A DNA stretch of 64,000 nt, taken from assembly GCA_963514095.1 (NCBI GenBank), contig OY741276.1:4032603-4096602 (forward strand), given 5' to 3'. The DNA comes from Eutrigla gurnardus. Lineage: Eukaryota > Chordata > Actinopteri > Perciformes > Triglidae. The notes under the pieces were generated by a model. That model had not been told where the DNA came from. It saw nothing but the letters and a program-made list of their open reading frames with translations, and ran no database searches. Below are positions 59,170 to 64,000 of this stretch, piece by piece (positions within the stretch are counted from its first letter, which is position 1; every line of letters begins with the position of its first letter). The position numbers were made by a program, and so were the translations under genes.

Positions 59170-61787
59170 TATCGCACTAGAAAAAGCTAAATGGAAACCG
59201 AAAAAGTTCTGTCATAAGTTTTTACGCAGACTTCAGGTACCTTCTGATCAAACTACACTCGTCCACTGTATTCACCAAACAATTAGTCCATTAAACTAAT
59301 AGTAAACCTCATCTTTTAAGTGCAATTAAGGACTCAGGCTGATGCTTTATATAACTCCTCCTCCTGCCTCTGATTCCCCCCCACATCCCTGATGTGAAGG
59401 CCCACTTTATTCTGGGTAACAAGGGGAGTGAGGAGTCACCGTGAGTGTGGAGGAGGAGGAGGAGAGGTACACACTTTTAATTGAGGGGAGGAAAGCGTGC
59501 ATCAGTAGTGTTGTGAGGGCCGGAGGGTCGATCTTCAGAGGCCAATTAATGTGGAATACAAAGCAGCGGCGCAATCTGCTCAGGTTCCTGTCCGGGTGCG
59601 TGGCGAGCTCACGCCGGCCACGTCTCTGAGGCATCCCAGATCAAATTAATTTAAACAACCCACCTCCACCCGACTCCCCCGAACCCTTCCAACACTCCCC
59701 CACACTTGTTCAGTGTCTCGGCCCCCCTTTTAATGCAACTCCGAAGAAAAAAACACATCCCTCTCTTTCTCACAAAGCAGCCCACAGAGAGCCGTCTCTC
59801 AACTCGGCCAAAAATAGCAAGACTTTCCTCCTCAAACTGCCGTCTAAGTTTCCCGGCAAAGAGACACCGAAAAGGCCGGAGCTCAGACTCCCGGTCTTGG
59901 ATTTTGGTCCTCCAACTCACCGACTCAAAGGGAGTCCGGTGCATTCTTGTTATGCGAACCTTAATGTTGACATGTTAGGCCAAGATGAACTTTTAAATGA
60001 AGTCTGGAGTTTGTCTACTTACAATAAAATAATAAAAAGCATCGTCTTATAGCTCTAAATCTTATGGAGGTTTTCCCCTCGTAGCAAGAACCCCTCACCA
60101 GAATGTAAAACAGACCCTAACTCATGATGAATGCTGCTCACTCGTCAGGACGAAGGCCTGAATGAGAATTGGAACAATGGTGATGTATGTTTGTGCTGAT
60201 GAAGGCCTGAGTAACAGCACAGAGATAAGGAAGGCTTTACAAAGAGGAGAAACCTAATTGTGGAGGAAGAGAGAGGGAGAGGGAGGGTTGCAGGATTGAG
60301 CTGCTCTGTGAGATGGTTAATTTATAAGAGCGATGGCGGTGGGGATTTCGTGACAGGCCGAGTAATGGTAAGGAATAGTTTGAAAGATTCCTTTGTCTCT
60401 CAGGTCAGGCATCCTTTCACGTCACTCAATTTCCTCTTCTATCTTCTTTTTCCTCACTCTCTTCTCTGTGTTTTTTCTCTTCCTTAGTGGACGCTCTTGT
60501 TCCCTCCGCAGAAGTAATCAATCTAAATCACGGTGTGAATGAAATATTTGCCTTGGCTCGGCCCGGAGAGCAGCATCTCTGGGTTTCTGGTGGACTTGTG
60601 TCCTGTTGACACTAAATCCAGGGAGGTCTGTTTAAGGTGGGATGAAGGGAAAAACATGCTGGCATCTTATTATGATTCTATTATATGCTTTTATTTTCAC
60701 TTTAACCTCCATTTTTACTCACAGGAAAACAGTCTGACAACAAACCCCTTCCTGAAGTCAACCCATCTCTCTCTCTCTCTCTCTCCCTGTGTCACGCTCG
60801 TCCTCTCTCGCCCTCCTCTATTTCTGTCACCTCTCTCTATCCCCCCCTCATTGCCGATGCAGGGAGCATAGCGGCAGCCATAGACCGCTGCGTGGAAACA
60901 CCCAGCAGACAAGAAAAATGACGGCCCGGCGCAATCTCATTTTCTGAGGGGGCTGCAAGTCAGGCAGGAAATGGCTATTATTCCATCGACACTGTCGGTA
61001 TTAAGTTATTTCCTTCTCTAAATACGAGAATGTTCATGAATATCTATTGAGTTCCAGGTGCGAGGTTTTTTTGGTCGCCGCACACTCGGATGATTGCGGC
61101 CCTATATTCTACCCGCTTGCACCCTCACTTCTGAGATTGAAGTGAAAGACAATGGTAGTGGAAATTGGCTAATAAATCCAGAGGAGGCAAAAAGGGCTGT
61201 TTGAGCAATACTGCCAGCTCATGCATGCTTTTTATTTATTTTTTTTAAAGGAGAAAAACCTCCCGGCTTCCCCCACTACCGTATGCTTTTCTAAAAAAGG
61301 AGGTTAAATGGCTTTCACCATGCAGATTATACATTTCTACAGATCCATAACAAACGCCAGAGTCCAGAGAAGAAGCTGGTGACGGAACTGAAGGCCATTT
61401 GCATTTGTTCAGCATGTGCTTCTCTCCGCGCGCTTTGTTTATGATGCATCAGAGCCGCGTCGCTGCCAGCCGTGGAGGTGAGAACCCGGAGGAGGACGGC
61501 CGGCAGCCAATCTGGGGATTTGAGTGACCAGTTACCTCCCACTGCACAGCGACACAGGAGGCAGCCAGCAGAGAGGGAAGAGGAGGGAGGATAAAAAAGT
61601 CTTGTGGAGCTCTGCTTACATGTGTCCAGTCAGAGGCAGTCCATCGCGGAGGGGAGACGGGGGCCCGATTGATTGAAGGTGCTGGACCATAAATGAAGGT
61701 ATTGATTTCGGGGTCAGAGTCGCTGGATGAGGTCTTGAAATAAATTGAAATAAACATATCAATACATCAAGTATATTACACCCCGAG
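59170..61787. other. Unique sequence, no gene seen
   Basis: Balanced unique DNA. 60762-60790 is a (CT)n-rich patch. 60940-61070 has TATTAAGTTATTTCC and TGTTCATGAATATC words. Frames are short and shadowed on the opposite strand. Confidence 0.4.
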
Positions 61788-61811
61788 CACACACACACAC
61801 ACACACACACA
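61788..61811. repeat. (CA)12 microsatellite
   Basis: Uninterrupted CA run. Confidence 0.96.
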
Positions 61812-63080
61812 GATATATTATGAACCTTGTTTAGCCTAATAGACGGTTGATTAATGCACACGTTATTGGCTTTTATAGATATTTTTTTTCTTTTATAGAT
61901 GGCTGGATGAAATCATCACTTCTGATAATGATTGTTTGAGGCGTGTGTTTCTGAATATTATGACCTGCTGATTTGGGTGAATTGCTAACGAGGCAATAAC
62001 TACAATAACACAGGTCTCCTTTATGAAGTCGTGTTTTAAAGATATTAACTTTAGTGAGCAAATTAACATAATTTCACTCATTTATCACGCGCTCTCTCAC
62101 ATATTTGAGAATGAAAGGAATCGAACAAAAAGCGAGTGTGAGTGATACCGGTAACTTTTTCCTTTTTTTTTTTGCTGAAAATTTGAAAAAATCCATCTCA
62201 TCTGCATACTAAAAGAATAAAGAGAGCACTATAAAGTGAGCACTCAGGAAAGGTTAAAGCACTTCCAATTTATGGGTCAGAGGAAGACGCTTTAGCTGGG
62301 AGAGGGGGAGAAATTACTTGGCTGGGAGACCAACAGAATCTCAGTGTAAAGACATGGCAGCCAATTAAGAGAAAGGTCAGACCATAAAAGAGGAAGCGGC
62401 ACAGGAAGAGGCTCTGCACACACGGCGACCCGCATCTCCTCCTCTCCCACTAGCTCTTACTCCACATTCTTCATAAAAAAAACCCCTCTTTATGTCTTCC
62501 ACAACGACTATTTGTTTTATGAAGCGTGATTCGTAGATGATTATTCAGATGAATAAAAGTTTATGTCCGGCTGCAGGCGGGTTGGCAGCGCCGGTCCTTG
62601 TTTTTCCAGCGTTACTGTTTATTGAATTAAAAGCAGAATTAAATCAACATGCTGTACACAAAAGGCATGTAAACGACGAGGATGAGCTCAGCTGCTCAAA
62701 CCAGAACAACATGACTGCGGAGTCATCGACCTCACTCAAACGCCTTGAACCATAAAGACGTGACAAATGGATGCCTCATCTCAAAAATCAATGCATTGCT
62801 GTTTCTGCCTAATAAAATACAGACTAACTCTTTTGTTTGGATAAATGTTTAATTGCATAAATACTTTAAACCATCCGGGGGTTTTTTTCTTCATGACCTC
62901 ACTGAGAAATCAAAAACAACTGGGACGTCGAGGAAATGAAAGGAAGAGTTAACCACACGACCACGCAGAGCCGTTTCCTGGTGACAAGCAGTTACTGCTG
63001 TCTTCAAACCGCCCGAGGATTCAGCATCAAGTCCACACGATTCCACTCGAATGCTGAAAAGCAGAACTTTGAATTTAAAG
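61812..63080. other. Unique sequence, no gene seen
   Basis: 61820-62230 is AT-rich. 62270-62430 and 62530-62760 are balanced. No exon or element end recognised. Confidence 0.4.
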
Positions 63081-63083
63081 GTT

Positions 63084-63101
63084 GGGGGGGGGGGGGGGGG
63101 G
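63084..63101. repeat. poly-G tract, 18 bp
   Basis: Pure G homopolymer just before the dispersed repeat. Confidence 0.96.
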
Positions 63102-63114
63102 TATTAGTAAATTA

Positions 63115-63281
63115 TACATGGACTTACATTTATATAAAGCTTTTTTAGTCTTCCAAACACTTCAAGCCTTTTACAATACATGTCAACATTCACACACACA
63201 CACACACACACACATTCATACACTGATGGCAGAGGCTTCCATGCAAGGTGCCAACCTGCCCATCAGGATTTAATCTAAATG

Positions 63282-63316
<35 letters not shown>

Positions 63317-63370
63317 TGATGCCTTTGAGAGCATTTCAGGGTTCAGTATTGCCCAAATACAGTTGGCACA
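63115..63370. mobile_element. Common fish dispersed repeat containing internal CA microsatellites
   Basis: Phrases in order: CATTTATATAAAGCTTTTTT, AGTCTTCCAAACACTTCAAG, CTTTTACAATACATGTCAAC, ATTCACACACACAC, ATTCATACACTGATGGCAGA, GGCTTCCATGCAAGGTGCCA, ACCTGCCCATCAGGA, then after a CA expansion GCATTTCAGGGTTCAGTATT, GCCCAAATAC and TTGGCA. I know this order very well from many teleost genomes (usual form: ...GCGCTTTTCTAGTC..., ...CCATCAGGAGCAA..., ...GGGTTCAGTATCTTGCCCAAGGA...). The CA runs are at 63191-63214 and 63283-63314. The second interrupts the usual sequence. Confidence 0.75.
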
Positions 63371-64000
63371 AAAACACTATATTTTCATGATAACTGATGA
63401 TGATGGTCGAAACAAAAGTGGAAGAAATGTATGAGTATATTTACTCACCGCGTATGAAAAAGTGCCAAATATAACCTCTGGTGTGTATTTCAAAGCAATA
63501 TAAAAAATTGTAACGGACACCTAGAGGCTTTCAAATACAAAGTTGTTGGACATTTCTTTTTTTCCCTGTATCTCTCATGTCAATATGTTACAAACTTTGC
63601 AAAAAAAATGTTATTGTTGCTATTTTTGAAAAATAAAATGTTACCTCTCATTTAATCCTATGCAGCTCAAGATTTTTAATATTGATCTTCTCTTCCAATG
63701 TTTAAACTCGACACCTCAACCCCCCCCCCCCCCCCCCTCTTAACTCATACTATATAACTATATAAACTTTATTAAAGTGTGTGATTGTCGGTCGTGTTGC
63801 ACATAAAGACAGGTGCTTTTATTTGCCACATTATTTCTGTGTTGTTGAGGTTAAATGTCCCTAAAAGGTGGATGGAAAAAACAAAGAAACCGAGATATTA
63901 TTATCCCCTTTGAATGTGTTCATGTATGCGTTTCTGTCCGTCTATATTTCATGTTTCATCACCTCCGTGGAACACCACAGACCTCCCGTTCCTTCAGACT
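63371..64000. other. AT-rich unique sequence to the window end
   Basis: Contains GTGGAAGAAATGTATGAGTA near 63419, faintly like the end of the ACTTGAGTA-type repeat, and a 17-bp poly-C at 63721-63737. No gene. Confidence 0.35.
63721..63737. repeat. poly-C tract, 17 bp
   Basis: Pure C homopolymer. Confidence 0.96.

Overview
The window reads as non-coding nuclear DNA from a ray-finned fish, most likely a spiny-rayed (acanthomorph/percomorph) teleost. Three things support this. First, it has a very high density of (GT)n/(AC)n microsatellites. Second, it carries several dispersed repeat patterns I recognise from acanthomorph genomes (about 7727-8268, 25575-25860 and 63115-63370). Third, it holds small non-autonomous DNA transposons typical of fish. 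There is no operon-like gene packing and no long conserved ORF. The longest open frames are low-complexity or repeat-encoded, and I would not annotate any of them as a confident protein-coding gene. The species and the neighbouring gene cannot be named from the sequence alone.

Layout. 1-7700 is unique sequence with several microsatellites, one clean 12-bp-arm hairpin (2571-2621) and two stretches that look like conserved non-coding elements (about 3885-4090 and 4765-4980). 7700-9000 holds an acanthomorph dispersed repeat and next to it a compact CpG-rich, promoter-like block (8285-8600) with ETS, CRE-like and RFX X-box motifs and a good splice donor. This is the best candidate for a transcription start in the window. 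11101-11533 is a complete miniature inverted-repeat transposon. 13640-14430 is a candidate regulatory block with inverted SOX-type motifs. 15-25 kb is unique sequence with homopolymer G/C tracts and a 16-bp tandem repeat. 25.5-27.6 kb is a cluster of mobile-element remnants. 30035-30397 (minus) is a protein-like open frame that may be a LINE ORF1 relic. 31-37 kb is unique, with homeodomain-motif-rich blocks. 41244-41495 is a two-copy tandem duplication whose unit is itself a hairpin. 43173-43501 is an intact hAT-type miniature element with an exact 8-bp target duplication. 45127-45328 is a 202-bp GT tract. 50.1-51.9 kb is the most AT-motif-rich, regulatory-looking stretch. 53.2-53.56 kb is an unusual GC-rich block with weak exon signals. 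53908-54294 is a TA-flanked miniature element. The window ends in a well-known fish dispersed repeat.

Overall interpretation (inference): a gene desert or very large intron beside a developmental regulator, with candidate enhancers separated by simple repeats and small DNA transposons. I found no evidence of a new multi-gene system. The observations most worth following up are the orphan promoter-like island, the exact-boundary miniature transposons, the hairpin tandem repeat and the density of long G/C homopolymers.
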